64,000 nucleotides of DNA from Ecdyonurus torrentis. Lineage: Eukaryota; Arthropoda; Insecta; Ephemeroptera; Heptageniidae. The position numbers were made by a program, and so were the translations under genes. Shown piece after piece: positions 1 to 15,087 of this stretch. The notes beneath the pieces were generated by a model. That model did not search any database, was not told where the DNA came from, and worked only from the letters and a program-made list of their open reading frames with translations. Each line of letters begins with the position of its first letter. Position 1 is the stretch's first letter. The stretch spans positions 21,943,844 to 22,007,843 of the forward strand of contig OX439127.1 of assembly GCA_949318235.1 (NCBI GenBank), written 5' to 3'.

Positions 1-1793
1 ATGAAAATAACTGCTATAGTTACACCTGCACTGCAATGACGTAACATGACACAAATTACATTTTTCATGATATACTATGTATATATATATATACATATAA
101 TGCAATAAGATAAGTGGGCTTGGTTATATACTATATTACATTTTATTAATTTTATCTTGAGGCCATGTGACGTGATATTATTGTCCGCACCTTACATATT
201 ATAACGCCCAGATAGCATGATTTTAATAACTACAGTGACCTCTTTGTTTGACATTTTATGCTCAATTATTATTACAATGCTTTTATTATTATTGTTTCTT
301 AATATGCAAGTGCTCTTATTATTTTTTTTATCAAGTTTTACGTCTAAGTACAAGGATTTTTTTCTAACTAAGGTTTCCAATATAATAATTCAAGGACTAC
401 GTTATTAACAATAATTTTCTATACAGTATTTACAATTTTATCAAATCTCATTTTGACTTGCAGTTAATATATATATAATATATATATATATATAATTGAG
501 ATCATATGTGATTGATGTTAGAAAGCACGTTTAAATGCTTAAAACTTTATATATCATAAATAAAGCAAAACAACAATTATTTTTCTAAAGCATACACACG
601 TTATTTTTGTATTTTCTGTGTTGTAATTTGTCGTAAGAATCACAGCACAATTTCCGATTGTTTGTTGGTGTATTTTATCTCAATTTTGTTCCTACGTTTT
701 ACCACTCATCAACGTTCATTGTAATATTTCATTTATCTTCATTTTCTCTTTCTTGTTTCTTTGAGCATGTTTCCCGAGAAGAGATTTTTTTTATTGTTTT
801 TATATAATTATAATAGATAGTATTGTTATACCTTTTGTTTTATTCCTTCTGGAGGGGAGCATATCGGTTGACACTTTGTGGATTGCTTGTACTTTTAGAT
901 GCTAAATTTAAATAAATAATTATTAAAATATAGATTTAAGTATATTGATTTCTGTTATGAAAGTGTTTACGAAAGCCAGCTCTTCATATTCTAGATTATT
1001 TTTCATAGTCTATTTCACTTTTTTTTTATTCATCTTGTTAACTTTTAAAATTATTATTAATTATTATTAATCAAAAGTATTATATTTTTGTATGTTAACA
1101 TACAAAAAATAACAACACTTTTTTGTTATATTCTGTTCTCTATGTGTGTTTTGGTTCAGTTATGCTAGTTATGCTATGTTCACACCTTTTGGTCCTGAGT
1201 TTAAATGTGCCCCCTCCCCTCCTCGATAATAAAGACTATTATTTATTTAGTTTAAAAATAAAATACAACAAAATTGAGTTAAAAAAAAACTTATTTTAAT
1301 AATTGTTATTTTACTTTTGCGATATCATTATTATTCTTATTTATGTAATATAATGAAAGTTTTTGTTTAGCGAATAGTTGATAGGTATTTTCGTCACTAA
1401 AAGGATATCCGATAGCCTTACCTTGAAGCACACACGTCAATTATATATCACTGTGAGAATATATTAATGCATGAATAAATTACTGTGAGAATACAAAGTG
1501 AAAAATATATAAATGTGCGACAAAATTTTATATACCTCTTATGTATTGATTATATTAATAATAAATGAGCGTAAAAGTTATAAGTGTATTTTAACATAAA
1601 ATGCGTCCTGTTTGGGATTTTGAAATCAACATTGTATAAGGTATAGAGACATCCGCCATCTTGGTGACTTTGGAGTACATTAGATGTGCATTAATGTCAA
1701 AATTTTAGCTTCTAAATACTCTAAATTAATTTTTTTTTATTTTTTTTTTATGAACTTCTGTTTTTATGTTTGAAATTTGGAATGCCATTCCTT

Positions 1794-1866
1794 GGCAGTT
1801 CATATTATAATTGCAATAGCGAAACCAAAATTTAAAAGGTTCATTGCAATTATAATATGAAGTGCC
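1794..1866. repeat. Near-perfect hairpin, 24-bp arms
   Basis: The arms at 1794-1817 and 1843-1866 are reverse complements with one mismatch (position 5 of the arm). The 25-nt loop contains AACC and GGTT, which can extend the fold. The size (73 nt in total) is like a pre-miRNA stem-loop, but it also fits a small foldback element. The arm core is ATTATAATTGCAAT. Confidence 0.6.
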
Positions 1867-2358
1867 TGTTCTATATAAAATATTAATTAAAGAGCTTAAA
1901 AATTTAATCATTTTATTTTTATATAGTACACAATGCTATATTCAAATTTATGCAATATTTATTGTATCTAAATATTGAACAAATGTGTTTATGATATATC
2001 CATGAAAATTTCAATATAGAAATTAAAAAAATATGTATAATCTTCCATAATATATATAAATATTTCTTAAACTAAAAATTGACTCTCATCAAATTGTATG
2101 ATTTTTTTTTCTATTTTATAGTAGTTCTTTATCTTTTTTTTTTCTTCTTTTATTTCTCTTTAGTAATAGGATTTAAAATAGGTAAAATCAAATTTAAGTG
2201 AGAATAGTAATTAAAAGCCACTAAACTACCACAAATTGTATATAGTTTGTGTTGTATAACATTTTATTAAAGTATACGTTACTCCAAGCATAATAACAAA
2301 GTTAAATTCTAATTGTATGCATACTTATGCAAGTATTTTTAATTTACGATTTTCATTA

Positions 2359-2465
<107 letters not shown>

Positions 2466-2542
2466 TGTATGTTAGGTAAAAAGTGGGAATTTATAATGGC
2501 ATATTCAACGATATTTGTGTCACTTTATACCAAACAGACAGT

Positions 2543-2546
<4 letters not shown>

Positions 2547-2635
<89 letters not shown>
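2547..2635. repeat. (AT)n-(AC)n microsatellite
   Basis: An AT array ending in a short ACACAC run. Confidence 0.95.
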
Positions 2636-4174
2636 TAATATTTCATAACTTCAAATCAGGACCTTTATAACTTTTAGAAGGTGCATATTTGAAACACTAT
2701 TTTTTCTTCTGTTTGTCGCAATATATTCAAATTATATTTTATACTGACAAAATATATTTATGTGAGACGTGTTTGTTATAATGATTTAATATTAGTCTAA
2801 AACTATTTAGCAAAAAAAAAAAAAAGTGTAAATGCGTATAGCATTTGCTTCAAGCGTAATATTTATATTAAATGTATCGATAATTTCATTATGTCAGTAT
2901 TTATATGACGATTTCAACATTTTATCTAGAGAGTTTCTAAATTTACCAATATTTCTTTAAGTTCTGTTTTTTATTAAGTTAATTTGTTTTTGAAATGTTT
3001 ATTTATTTGTTTGTTTGTTTTATTTTTATTATTTTATTATTATTTTGTTTTTATATATATTATTTTTGTTAATGTTGTTTCTCTCTGCTATACACGTATT
3101 TTAGTGACTTAAAATATGAGGCTGACGCTTTGCTCTATGCGTGATACATAGTATTCCGTGCTCACCGCCTATTGTTTACTTTAATATCAAGAGAACTAAT
3201 ACATAATAGGCACACAAAAAAAATCATCATCTGGCATGTATATTAAATAATCATATTTTAAACATGTTCGTGTTTTATTATTTTTATTTTCATTATTATT
3301 TTTTTGTGAATTATTTTTTTCATACTCTTGGTTTATTTCTTTGTAAATTTTAAATTACAATTCATACATCTGTTTCTCCTTTTCATGATTTTTTAGTTAC
3401 TTAATTGTTATATATTTTGCAACTTCTTTTTTCAAGTAATAGCATCTTTAATTTTTTTCCCCTTTTTGTATATATAATTATATTTTCATCATGCAAATGT
3501 TTTATATTTTTGCTCTCCCTTTTGTCTTATATATAAAAAGAAATAAATTCATAAATATGGACTAAATGTGTCAATTTTTTTCTTTCAACAAAAATAAAAG
3601 TATATTATATGATATAACTGAATTTATTGAACATGCAACTTCCTATTCACAAACGAATCTGTATTTCAAATAATTGAGGAAAGTTCACTCACCTTTTTCA
3701 CGGTTTACACGTGCTTAGGTTTATTAGGGCAAAAAATTGAATGCTGCTGATAAGTTTTAATTACTATATATATTATTAATTATGTTTTGTAATTCATAAT
3801 TAAGCAATACATTAATGAAATGCATTAACAAGATTTCAATGTCAGATTTCATATGATAAGTTAAAAAGTGCTATATTTTATTTTCATAATTTGGAATTAA
3901 CATTATTTTGATTATTGTATATATACTGTATAAAGCATCATTACGAAACAAATTAATTTGGTATGTTTTAAGTTGCATTGGAGCATTGAACAACCCCCCT
4001 CTCCCCCAAAAAATCGTTTATTGTCAATTTATAAAAATATTCTAAGTAGCCTAAAAATTAGCATCTTGTACCTTAATTATAGTCTTACTATACTTACCAT
4101 ATAAAATGCATGGTTGTTCAAATTGTATTACATATAAAAAAGAAGCTTCTGCATATATATATATATATATATAT

Positions 4175-4216
4175 TTATTGTCCAATGTGTCTATGAAATG
4201 TCTGGGTCAATAAAAT
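4175..4216 (+). mobile_element. Short retrotransposon 3' tail fragment
   Basis: Directly after an (AT)n run the sequence reads CCAATGTGTCTATGAAATGT and then CTGGGTCAATAAAA, resembling the last 40 bases of the element at 54740-54780 (CCAATG, CTATGAACTG, GGTCAATAAA). The fragment is very short, so the link is tentative. Confidence 0.3.
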
Positions 4217-6368
4217 TATCTCTGTTACATCATTGCTCCTTTCTGTACTTTTATTTGTTTGGATTTTTTTGAAATGTTCTGACTATGAAATCCAAAGTTT
4301 TTATACAATTTTGAAATGACATTTAATTAAAAATATCAAAATATTGTATTATTTTAACAACATCAAAATAGTTTTTTGAATTAGAATTGCTTATCTTATA
4401 TGCATGCAAGATACATCATTATTGTTTTTATATAGTATTATTAGGTCAAAAATCTTTATGCCAAAATAGTTATTAATTATAAACTGTTTCACTGTCATTA
4501 ATAATTAATATGATTCAAGTATGTTCACATAAATCTGAATACATGGCGCATGGGATAGCATAGGTTTGAAATATTTATATGCCTATCAGATATGATTTAG
4601 AAACTTTGATAAAAAGGTGAAAGGACTTGATCTCACAAGCTATGTTTTTAATTGTTATCTATTGTCACAAGAGATTTTGAGAAAAGAGAAAAACAAAGTA
4701 AAATTTTGTTCTAACTCTTACTGTTAGATATGAACTCTGAAATATTTTATACCACTTATCCCTAATTTGTCTGAAATTTTACTTTAAGCTTTCTCCAATA
4801 TTTGAATTGTACTTTTTTTTTTTTCGCAAGTGACTAAATCATATATATTTAAGTTATACAAAAGTTTCTGCGTTCATTAATTAAAGTTTATAACCTTTCT
4901 ATATATCAAAGAATTTTGAAATTTATCTTAAAAATAAAAATTCTTATTTCAGTTAAAAGATAAAAAAATTCAAGATCAAAATGATATATACTCAAACCTT
5001 GAAAAAATAAATAAATATATATTAAATGTATATCTAAACATTATAGAAAATGTAATTAATTCAAATTTATTTTAAGAACAGGTAAAATTGCGTGGAACAA
5101 AAGTTTTATTTTATTTTTTTTTTATTTATTTTTTTAATTTAATTTAATCGAGGTCAGATCTCATGAAGCATGCAAGGAAAAGGGAATTACACATAAAATA
5201 TATTAAAGTATAGGAAAGGATATAATGTTAAGCATCAGAAATGTTACAAGTCACCACGCATTATACCCAAACTTTGATGCTCATTTGCAAGATTTGGGAT
5301 TGTTGCCAGATACCTTGCATGTTAATATGAGAAATAAAGGATATATAAGCATGATATGAATTTAATTCACACACGAATAAAAAAGGGGCGTTGACTTCCA
5401 TAACCAATGACATTGAAGTGTATATTATGCTAGGGAGGGACTTAAAGAGGCCCTTACCATTGGTAGTATTATTTGATAGCAATATAACTAGTTGATATCA
5501 CGCGATATTATACTATGTATATGTTTTTTTTTTTTTTTTTTTTTTTCTTAATTTTTTTTCCTAACCAATTTTTATAGTCTACCTTTGCTATATAGTCGTC
5601 GCTTTTAATATATCGGCCCATGGCGGTCGAACAAAATCATTGTAATCTTCAATACTTATCCGTCAATTATATGATTGCTTTCGATTTAACTTGAAAAGGA
5701 AAAATATAAAATTAGTAGATCACCTTGAAAAGGTATATTTTATTATGCAAATTGTTGATTTTTTTTTCAAATAAAATTATTCTGGAGCCTTTCAAAATCA
5801 TTTTTATATAAAATCGTCTTTAGGTTTTGGATAATGAGATCTTCACAATAACAGAGAGCACAATTTTGTATCTCACTTATCTCAATATATAGTTGTGTGT
5901 TAGACAATTTATACATATATATAATAATTTAAAAATACAGTTTTTTTAAATAATATGAAACGAATACCATTATAAAAATTTATAATAATATGGCAAGTCA
6001 ATGAAAAAAAAATTATATATATAATATATAATATATAAATTTATAAGTTATCTCTTTAAAAAAATGTGAATATTATGTTTTATTAAAGCGTTTATCTGAA
6101 GATATTATAGGAAAAGATGAGAGTCCACAAATTGAAGAAACTTCGTGGATCGATTCAAATCTCATTTATATTATTTAGATAATCAAATCATTTAATATAT
6201 TGGCTTTTGATTTATTATCATTGATATTCAAAGATGTAAAGTTTTTCTTTCATTCGCAAATAAATAAAATTAGGAGGTTTACAGTTTAAAATTCTAAAAA
6301 ATTGACAGTTGTATACAATACGTAGTATTTTATTTATTTACAATCATATTTGCTGTAATTACTATGTT

Positions 6369-6370
<2 letters not shown>

Positions 6371-6412
<42 letters not shown>
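6371..6412. repeat. Poly(A) run, 42 nt
   Basis: Uninterrupted A run. No retroposon body is recognisable upstream. Confidence 0.95.
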
Positions 6413-6414
<2 letters not shown>

Positions 6415-7452
6415 ATAGTATTTGAGTAAATATTGCAATTTATATAAAAACATTCATATAATCCTATATCAAACATACATTCGTATTGATTTCCATGCTA
6501 GAAAGTAAAAAAATTATATCCTGAAAGTTAGGCAAATAGTGTGTCCATTATGTCAAGCAAGTTGCATACACCGTAAATCTGTAAGGGGCACAAACAAAAA
6601 CGACGCTATATACAGTATATTAAATTAATAGCTTGTTGCAAAGACTTGTAAAACTTCCTTTTTTTATACAAATCATCTATAGTTACCTATTTTTGTATAA
6701 TTATTGATAACTGTTTGATGAGTTTAATTGATTGATATTAATGTTGTTATATATATTTATTGAACAATATTTTGTCACAAGTCCAAGAAATGTCAAATTT
6801 GCAGAAATTAAAAAAAGCAATTTCTTGTTTCAAAATATGTGGGGAGGGTGAGGGGACAGTGAAACATCGAACTTTTTCTGACATGACTATTTTATTACAG
6901 TCGTTCGTGTATTAGACTCTCTTTCACTCATCCTATATAATAACACGAAGCTCTAAAATTTTAATGCGCGCAAAGCATATAATAATATGACAGTGAATTT
7001 TTAAGTCCTTTTGAAACTTTCGTAAGCGATTAATAATATATTTTATCTATTTCCTAACTACTGTATTTCAATAAAAGGTCAAGCATCGTGTCAATTTTAT
7101 ACACATACTGATGTAGTATAAGAAACTTCGATCTCCCTCTCTCCCCTATGCATATTTACTATAAATCTGCAATGAATGTTCAAGACACTCCCTTCTGACC
7201 CCTTATAGCTTTTATATATTTATATTCCATTAATATCATGAATAATACAGTTATATGACATGACTGCCTATCTGCTATACGTGATGCTTTGTGAGTGACT
7301 ACAGGTTCAGCTTATTTATTGAGTGAATGGACAACAAATTAGCTATAGGAAATAACGGAGACATAAAAATAAAATGTGAATATTAAATATAATTTTGAAG
7401 CAAAGAGTTTTTATCTTGTCATAATTTGTAAGTAATATTATAATATACAATG

Positions 7453-7493
<41 letters not shown>
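7453..7493. repeat. Poly(A) run, 41 nt
   Basis: Uninterrupted A run. No retroposon body is recognisable upstream. Confidence 0.95.
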
Positions 7494-7494
<1 letters not shown>

Positions 7495-8379
7495 GTATTC
7501 ATCCAATCTGCAGTTGTCTAATTGTAGAATATAACAAAAAATTGACCTAAAATTACTTAAAATTTTGAAGGAAATAATCATTTTTTGTATTTTTATAATA
7601 CTATTATATATATATATATTATATACGTATATATAATATGCATAAATTTATTATTATTAAAATTTATTTTCTAATATATTTGTGGTTGTTTAATGATATA
7701 GAGTTATGTATTGCATTATACAGAGTTTTTTACATCATTTTATCCCTATAACATTTTATATACGCATTATAGTTATAGAAAATGGATATTTATTTTCTAT
7801 GTTTCAAATTCAAATGTTTTATTTTTTATCGTTCATTAAGTTGCATCGAAAATTAACTTCTGTATTGTCTTCTCATAAAAGAAAAACCCTGATGCATTTT
7901 TTCCACCAATTTTCTTAAATTAGACTAACATACAATGATTTAATGACAAAATTAGAAAGCCCATTGTGGCACTTTAAGAGTTTTGAATTTTCTTATCTTT
8001 TTGTGTTAAAAAAATTATGTTTTTCTGATTATAGTTATATAGGTGCTATTTATATATAAAAATTATATATTAAAAACTATTATTATTACAGCATACAATA
8101 AGCATGCTTGACAAACCATCGCACTTTTTTAAATATAGCAGGCAACTTCATTTCTTATTTATGTCATGATATTTACCCTTATCAGCTGCGTTTAATCAAA
8201 AGTCGCATCGTTTTTTTTTTTTTTTTTTTTTTTTTTTGAAAACATATATAAATTCTTTGTTTTACATCTATTAACATTTTTTTAATTATTAGTGTCAAAA
8301 TGTAAACATATATATGTGACATGTTTTTGATGTTTTAATTCTGTTGAAAATAATGCGCGAGATAAAAAGGTTTTATTTA

Positions 8380-8830
8380 ATATAAAGAATTTAAAATTGC
8401 AGTGAGAAGTTTATTGACATGTGTATAATGAGAGAGAAAGAGAGTCAACTGTGTAAGGTTTTGCAGGAATATATAGAAAGATGTATGTATATGAGCAAAG
8501 CAGGCTAGTTTGCATGCGTCCCTCTCTTTTCTTTTCTCTTTGAACTTTGTGAAATTGGAGCGAACGATGCTATGCAAACTGCAAAGGGATAATATGGAAA
8601 GGAGACGAGTCTCTTTCGTATTCTCTGTTATCTCGCAACGCTTCACTCGAATGAAGCACAAATTGCGTCGCAAAGCAGCCAGCACTGACATTTGAATAAA
8701 ACAAATTAGCTTGCACCTCCCTTCTCCAACTCTCCCTTCTTCACCCCAATTCTACTCCTTAACTATCTTATTTTCCGTCCCGCACAGTTCAGAGGCTTTC
8801 TGGGTGTGGCTGAATATATGTGGCTTGAAA
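8380..8830. other. Mixed-composition island with antiparallel open frames and paired octamer-like words
   Basis: Open frames occur on both strands over the same bases (minus 8377-8691, plus 8510-8695), so at most one could be coding. The 104-codon minus frame starts MSVLAALRRNLCF and has no recognisable domain. AGTTTGCAT (8507-8515) and ATGCAAACT (8572-8580) are exact reverse complements and resemble POU/octamer sites. A regulatory role seems more likely than a gene. Confidence 0.25.
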
Positions 8831-9239
8831 CCTTCATCAGACTTTTCATCTTTCGAATAGATGGAAAATATCACATTTCATTTTTTTAAAATTATAATAT
8901 TGCCAGATATGAAAATTTTAGTGTAAAAAGTTTTTATGACAGTAAAACCTAATATCAAAAGTTTATTTTATATAAAATGTTATATACATGCCGACAACTT
9001 TGATTTCTTTTCTCAGGCAGTATATTGGTCTTTAATGGTCGTATTGAGCAATATGCAATAAATTTTATTTCAAGAAACTTATATGATTTTCAATGCGGAT
9101 ATTGCATACAATTAAATATATAATATCATATTAGAAATATACATAACTCCGTAGACACAGGACTTATGAAATATAAATTTATCAACCATTTTTGATGCCA
9201 AATAAAACCAATAAAATATTCATACCGTTACAAAATATT

Positions 9240-10167
<928 letters not shown>

Positions 10168-10401
10168 ATATTGTATAGCAATTTTATATTATTTTTTTAC
10201 CATCAGTTTATCAGTTTAGTTAAAATGTTCAAAAATTAAACTAAATTTGCGATATTTGATGACTTTTGTTTCATAATACCACCGTCAAATTATTTAAAAG
10301 GACAAATTTACGTCATCGATGACTATTTTTGGTGACTTGAAGCGTCAAACACACGACTTTGATTTTGAGCTGCACCATAGTAAATATGTATAATACAACT
10401 G

Positions 10402-10406
<5 letters not shown>

Positions 10407-10482
<76 letters not shown>
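10407..10482. repeat. (AT)n microsatellite with one slip
   Basis: Two AT blocks joined by TTATAAT near 10452. Confidence 0.93.
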
Positions 10483-11372
10483 ACTGAGGTGAGATACGTT
10501 GAAAACTTTGTATTTGGTGAAAAAACTGATTCAATTTATGCTAATATTATAGTACATAATATGTAGTGCGCATATATTGGACTCAATTGGCTAATTAATC
10601 ATTAACAATAATTTCCTACAAGATTTTAAAAAATAGAAAGAAAAATTCACATAGACGTAAAAATGTGTTGATGTTTCTTTCAATATGTGCATATTTTAAC
10701 AAGTTAAAGTTAAGAATGTCTTATTTTGGTAAATCTATAATCTATGTATTTAATTTTCTGCTACATAAAACAAGAACCACTAAAATATCTGTACTGGAAT
10801 GCATTATGCGTTTGCGAACATCAACTATTAACTATATAGATTAAATACGTAATAATAATAATATAGTATTATCACTTCTCTTTGAGACCACATAAGTCAC
10901 GTTTGTGCTAGTGACTGGGCTAGATCAGTCATTTTCTGGTAAGCCTAAGGTATAATAATGTTCATGTGAAACTTGTATGCGATGTAGGCTTAACAACTTA
11001 TTCATTATTTTATATATAGAATAAGAAATTATAGTGACCCATGCATGCTGTTCAAAAAATAACATTATGGTTGTTACAATAAGTGTTGGTCTAAAAATTT
11101 ATATTTATTTATAAATAAAATACAATTAAAATCGATGTAATTGAAAATAATTTTTCAATAGTCTTATTTTAAACAATAATAATTATCCAAATATTTTATA
11201 CACAAGATGATAAAAATTTAGTCAGGAGAGTGTTTCAAATTTGATTGAATGGTAAACACACATAGTTATATATAAGTTATACAGTTATACATGGTATAAG
11301 ACCAGTACATCACTTTTATCAATTTTTGAATTAGGAACAAAATATTCTCCCAAGTATATAGTCTTTACATAT

Positions 11373-11478
11373 CGTCGGGTTAGAGTACAAACCGTGTATT
11401 TACAAAAGCAACAAGGTTCAAATACAAAAAAAAAAAAAGCTGCTTTTGTAGATACACGGTTTGTGATCTAGCCCGACG
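11373..11478. repeat. Imperfect 38-bp inverted repeat with B-box-like loop
   Basis: The arms at 11373-11410 and 11441-11478 match as reverse complements at 34 of 38 positions, with shared blocks CGTCGGG, ACAAACCGTGTAT and TACAAAAGCA. The 30-nt loop contains GGTTCAAAT, close to the RNA polymerase III B box, followed by a 13-A run. Possible readings are a foldback (MITE-like) element, a short tRNA-derived retroposon, or a hairpin RNA gene. Confidence 0.6.
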
Positions 11479-12852
11479 TGTATTAAAAATTTCTCTAAAA
11501 GTTTTTTAAATGAAGTTATCAATGTTCAAATTTCCAATTATTGATGGCAAAATGTCATATTTTTGAAGTATTATAACTTGGGCTCCTATATATTTCTCTT
11601 TTACTATATTAATTATTTTTTTCCTTTATGGTGCACTCATGCACTGCATAATTATCTTGTCTATATAGACCCATCTGCTTATATATACCTACCAAATATA
11701 TGTTCCTACATGTTTATAAGATCACGAAACAGGAGTGAAAAGGAAAATCATTTCATTTGTTTTCATCAGAATAAAAACTGTAAAACTGTCGTTAGACGCG
11801 ATCATTATAGACTAGATTACAAGTTAACATTTTTGTTAGTAAACACATAGAAAAAATTACTCCAGCATCCATAATTGTAAAGTATAAAGAGAAAAAAAAA
11901 TAGAATTTCAATTATTTGTATTTTAATTACTTTATTTTCAGTAGTATATTTTAATAATGTGCTTTTATATTTAAATTGTCTTTTTATTTTATTTTTTTCA
12001 AAGCATTAAGTAATTGCTGTTAATAAAAAAATATAATAATTTACGCATATATATAAAATAATTACACTTTTATATTTGATCATATAGAAAGTTGGTACAA
12101 ATATTAAATTACAACAACAGCAAAACAAAAAAAGTTATATAAAAATTACACTTGTATATATAATGTAGAAGTGAAATTAATTTCACACAAAACAGTGTTT
12201 TAAATTATGTGGGACTGTGAGGAGATTGTACTGTACGTACATATAAAAAGAGAGAGGACATAATATAATATAATATACGTTCCCATCTCATACTCCCCGT
12301 ATTTCCTTTGATCCCTTTGTTATATAAAATAAAATAGCTACACTTATACATCAAATCGCTGAATGTAAAATAATGACTCTATTTAATTGAGAATAATGCT
12401 ATATTATTATTATTTGTTAAAGCCTTATTAATTATACAATAACATAATGAGATGTAATTATTATGAAAAAAAAAAGTATACCTTCTTTATATATATATAT
12501 AACTGACTTTTATATTTATTCAAGCAATACTTTATATATAATAGAAATAATAAATATTATCATACAAAAAAAAGTACAATACAATGTTTGAAAAAGTAAA
12601 AAAAAAGCTTAAATTTATAGTCTATTATTTAGCTTTTTATATGAAAAGGATTTAAGTTATACTCATGTTTTGCATTGAAGCGAAAAGCAAAATGTACTAT
12701 CTAATTAGTTGATAATAGAATTATTGTTTTGTTTATATATCACCAACTGCGAGTTCTTTCTTTATATACAATTTTTAGAGAATAACGTACGGAAAAATCA
12801 TATAGCGTATAGAAAAAAAAAGTTTTAATTTGAAGCAATTTTCGTATTTTAT

Positions 12853-12935
<83 letters not shown>
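12853..12935. repeat. (AT)n microsatellite
   Basis: About 80 bp of AT with a single G interruption near 12876. Confidence 0.95.
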
Positions 12936-12937
<2 letters not shown>

Positions 12938-13027
12938 TTGTATAATTTTTCTTCTTTGTTTTGTTTGCTGTAGTGTATGCATTTTAATTCCAAATGAACA
13001 GTTGCCATTACAGTATAATAAAATATC

Positions 13028-13029
<2 letters not shown>

Positions 13030-13062
<33 letters not shown>
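13030..13062. repeat. (CT)n microsatellite
   Basis: About 33 bp of CT. Confidence 0.93.
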
Positions 13063-13066
<4 letters not shown>

Positions 13067-13804
13067 CTCTCTTAATAACGAAGAAATATTTAACAAATTA
13101 AAAAATCTCAATAAAAATTATTTATATACAGTTTTAATGTTACTAGAACAATAATGTACATATTATATTATAATATTATTTTTTACTGAAATATTTACTT
13201 TGTGCACTACAATTAATTGCATGTATAATTTTAAATGAACATTTCATGTTAATAAAATATATTACCCACAGAAACTCTTTACCGTGTGAACAAGCCTTTG
13301 GACTAATTTTTTGATGTTATTTGTTACATATATACAGTACATTGTCATATATCACTAAACGCAAATATAAATAATAAATATTAATAAATATATATATAAA
13401 TTTTATTTATTAAATGTTTGTTAACGAGTTTCCTATTTTTTTTCTATGTACAATTAAAAAAATTATTTAAAAATAATTATTATTACTTTCTCTTTGATCT
13501 GGATATTTTATGTAATTTCACTAATTTGTTTAAAATTAATTTCTTGTTAATTTTTTTATTCTAATCAATTCCGTGAAGCACAAAAGTTGTAGTTAGTTCC
13601 TCTGAATACCGCAAGATCCTGCTGAAGTCTCAATTACAGCAAAGAAGTTTGTGTTCACAAATTTGCCTACTTTCAGGCGCTAACTAAAACGATATCTATT
13701 ATTATTATTATACATTTCTTACTGTGGTTTAAATATGTTTACTATTGTGTACAGATTTATATAAAATTTGTATGATCAATTTTTGTACATTATAGCAATG
13801 TCAT

Positions 13805-13836
13805 TATTAAGCCCTCACAATTACCTTAATAAAATT
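13805..13836 (+). mobile_element. Possible retroelement 3' end matching 55465-55500
   Basis: AAGCCCTCACAATTACCT followed by TAATAAAA resembles the segment near 55476-55499. Nothing coding is visible upstream. Confidence 0.28.
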
Positions 13837-14639
13837 CTTGAATTATATTTTATTTAATTCGGTGCACTTTATGTTTATAACTTCATGCACTTATTTGAGA
13901 CTCTGATGATATGAAAAATCCTTGAAACTGAAATATGTATATGTTTTGATTGCTTGCAAGTGCACTTGCATTTTAACAACTAAGAACCAATTCTATGGGA
14001 CGTAGAAATAGTTGTTTTTTTTCTTCGTCTTTTTAAATCGTAATAATACACTAAAATTCGCAGTAATAAATTAAATAACCATTTATGTCCATGCACTTTT
14101 TTTTTAAACATTTTTATTTATAAAATTAACGTAAATCTCATTCATACAGCATTTCAAATAGTTTAATTGTAGCAAAGGGATAATAAAAGTAGTCCCTCTT
14201 AAGCTCATAACTTTAAGTGGAATCACATCAACGTCCCATTTTACTTGATATATGATGACTCTATTTAATGTGATTGATAAAATAATTTGTAAACATAATT
14301 ATTTAGTAGTCTATTTTTTATTATGAATAAATTTGCCATAAAAATGAAAATAACTCTGAAATAAATTTTATTAATGCTATATAATGAATTGAAATTGTTA
14401 TTATTTCCATGATTATGTCATTTTGAATTTATTGGACGAGCGAAACAAAATCAGAGTATTTAATAATTGCGTATGTGGTTCAGCACTCTTGGGATATTAA
14501 TGTACAGAAGGGTGTATATATGTGTGTGTGTGGGTTATGCTTATTTCTCCCTTCTTTACTTTAACTTTAAATGGATAATATTATTTCCCTTCTCTAATTC
14601 ATAATGGTCCATGAAAATCAAGCAGCAGTAGAAGTGGGT

Positions 14640-14850
14640 AGATATATATACATATATCTAATGTCGTGTGCAAGGCAGGACCATATAGACAGGCCACCCT
14701 CAAGAGCCTAGTTTGCCCCCCGTGCCAGCCCGCCTCCGCTTACAGGAGATGCAAGGGGAGTATAGGAGAGGGCATCATTTGTCAACGTCGTATTAGTGCT
14801 ACATCAAGTCAAGTGGGGCTCTTGCTCACTCATCTCTTCACTTCTCACTC
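14640..14850. promoter_or_regulatory. GC-richer island, no coding support
   Basis: The segment contains CCCCCCGTGCCAGCCCGCCT and flanking mixed-composition DNA. A plus-strand open frame (14666-14962) begins in it but decays into AT-rich sequence without any domain. It is a possible regulatory element or a fragment of an unrecognised repeat. Confidence 0.22.
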
Positions 14851-15073
14851 TCGGAGTATACACTTTATTAACATGCCTTGCTACATTTTTGCAAACATAC
14901 TATTATTATATATAACATGTAAACATAGTAAATTTAAATATAAATTTTCATCACTTCATTAAAACATTTAAAATAGCTTTCATCTCATCATGGTTCTCAG
15001 AAATTTGTAATTATTAAGACGTTGCAAGTTTTTTAATAAAATAATATTGCTTGGAATGGGTACTTGGAAATTT

Positions 15074-15087
15074 GGTCAAATTTGACC
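15074..15087. promoter_or_regulatory. Palindromic nuclear-receptor-like site (GGTCA-n4-TGACC)
   Basis: GGTCAAATTTGACC is a perfect 14-bp palindrome with the half-sites GGTCA and TGACC used by nuclear receptors, spaced by 4. A TT follows, so the minus strand reads AAGGTCA. Ecdysone elements usually have spacing 1, so the match is partial. Confidence 0.3.

Noticed and set aside
6371..7493. Long poly(A) runs as tails of processed pseudogenes or SINEs
   Set aside because: No retroposon body, target-site duplication or coding remnant is visible upstream.
7706..7918. 70-codon AT-rich hydrophobic frame, and similar frames at 11563, 39172, 41220 and 58453
   Set aside because: Their Ile/Phe/Tyr/Leu content is what random AT-rich DNA encodes. 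No conserved motif, and starts and ends look arbitrary.
8377..8695. 104-codon minus-strand frame as a gene
   Set aside because: No domain or recognisable motif, a competing frame lies on the other strand, and there is no splice or promoter support.
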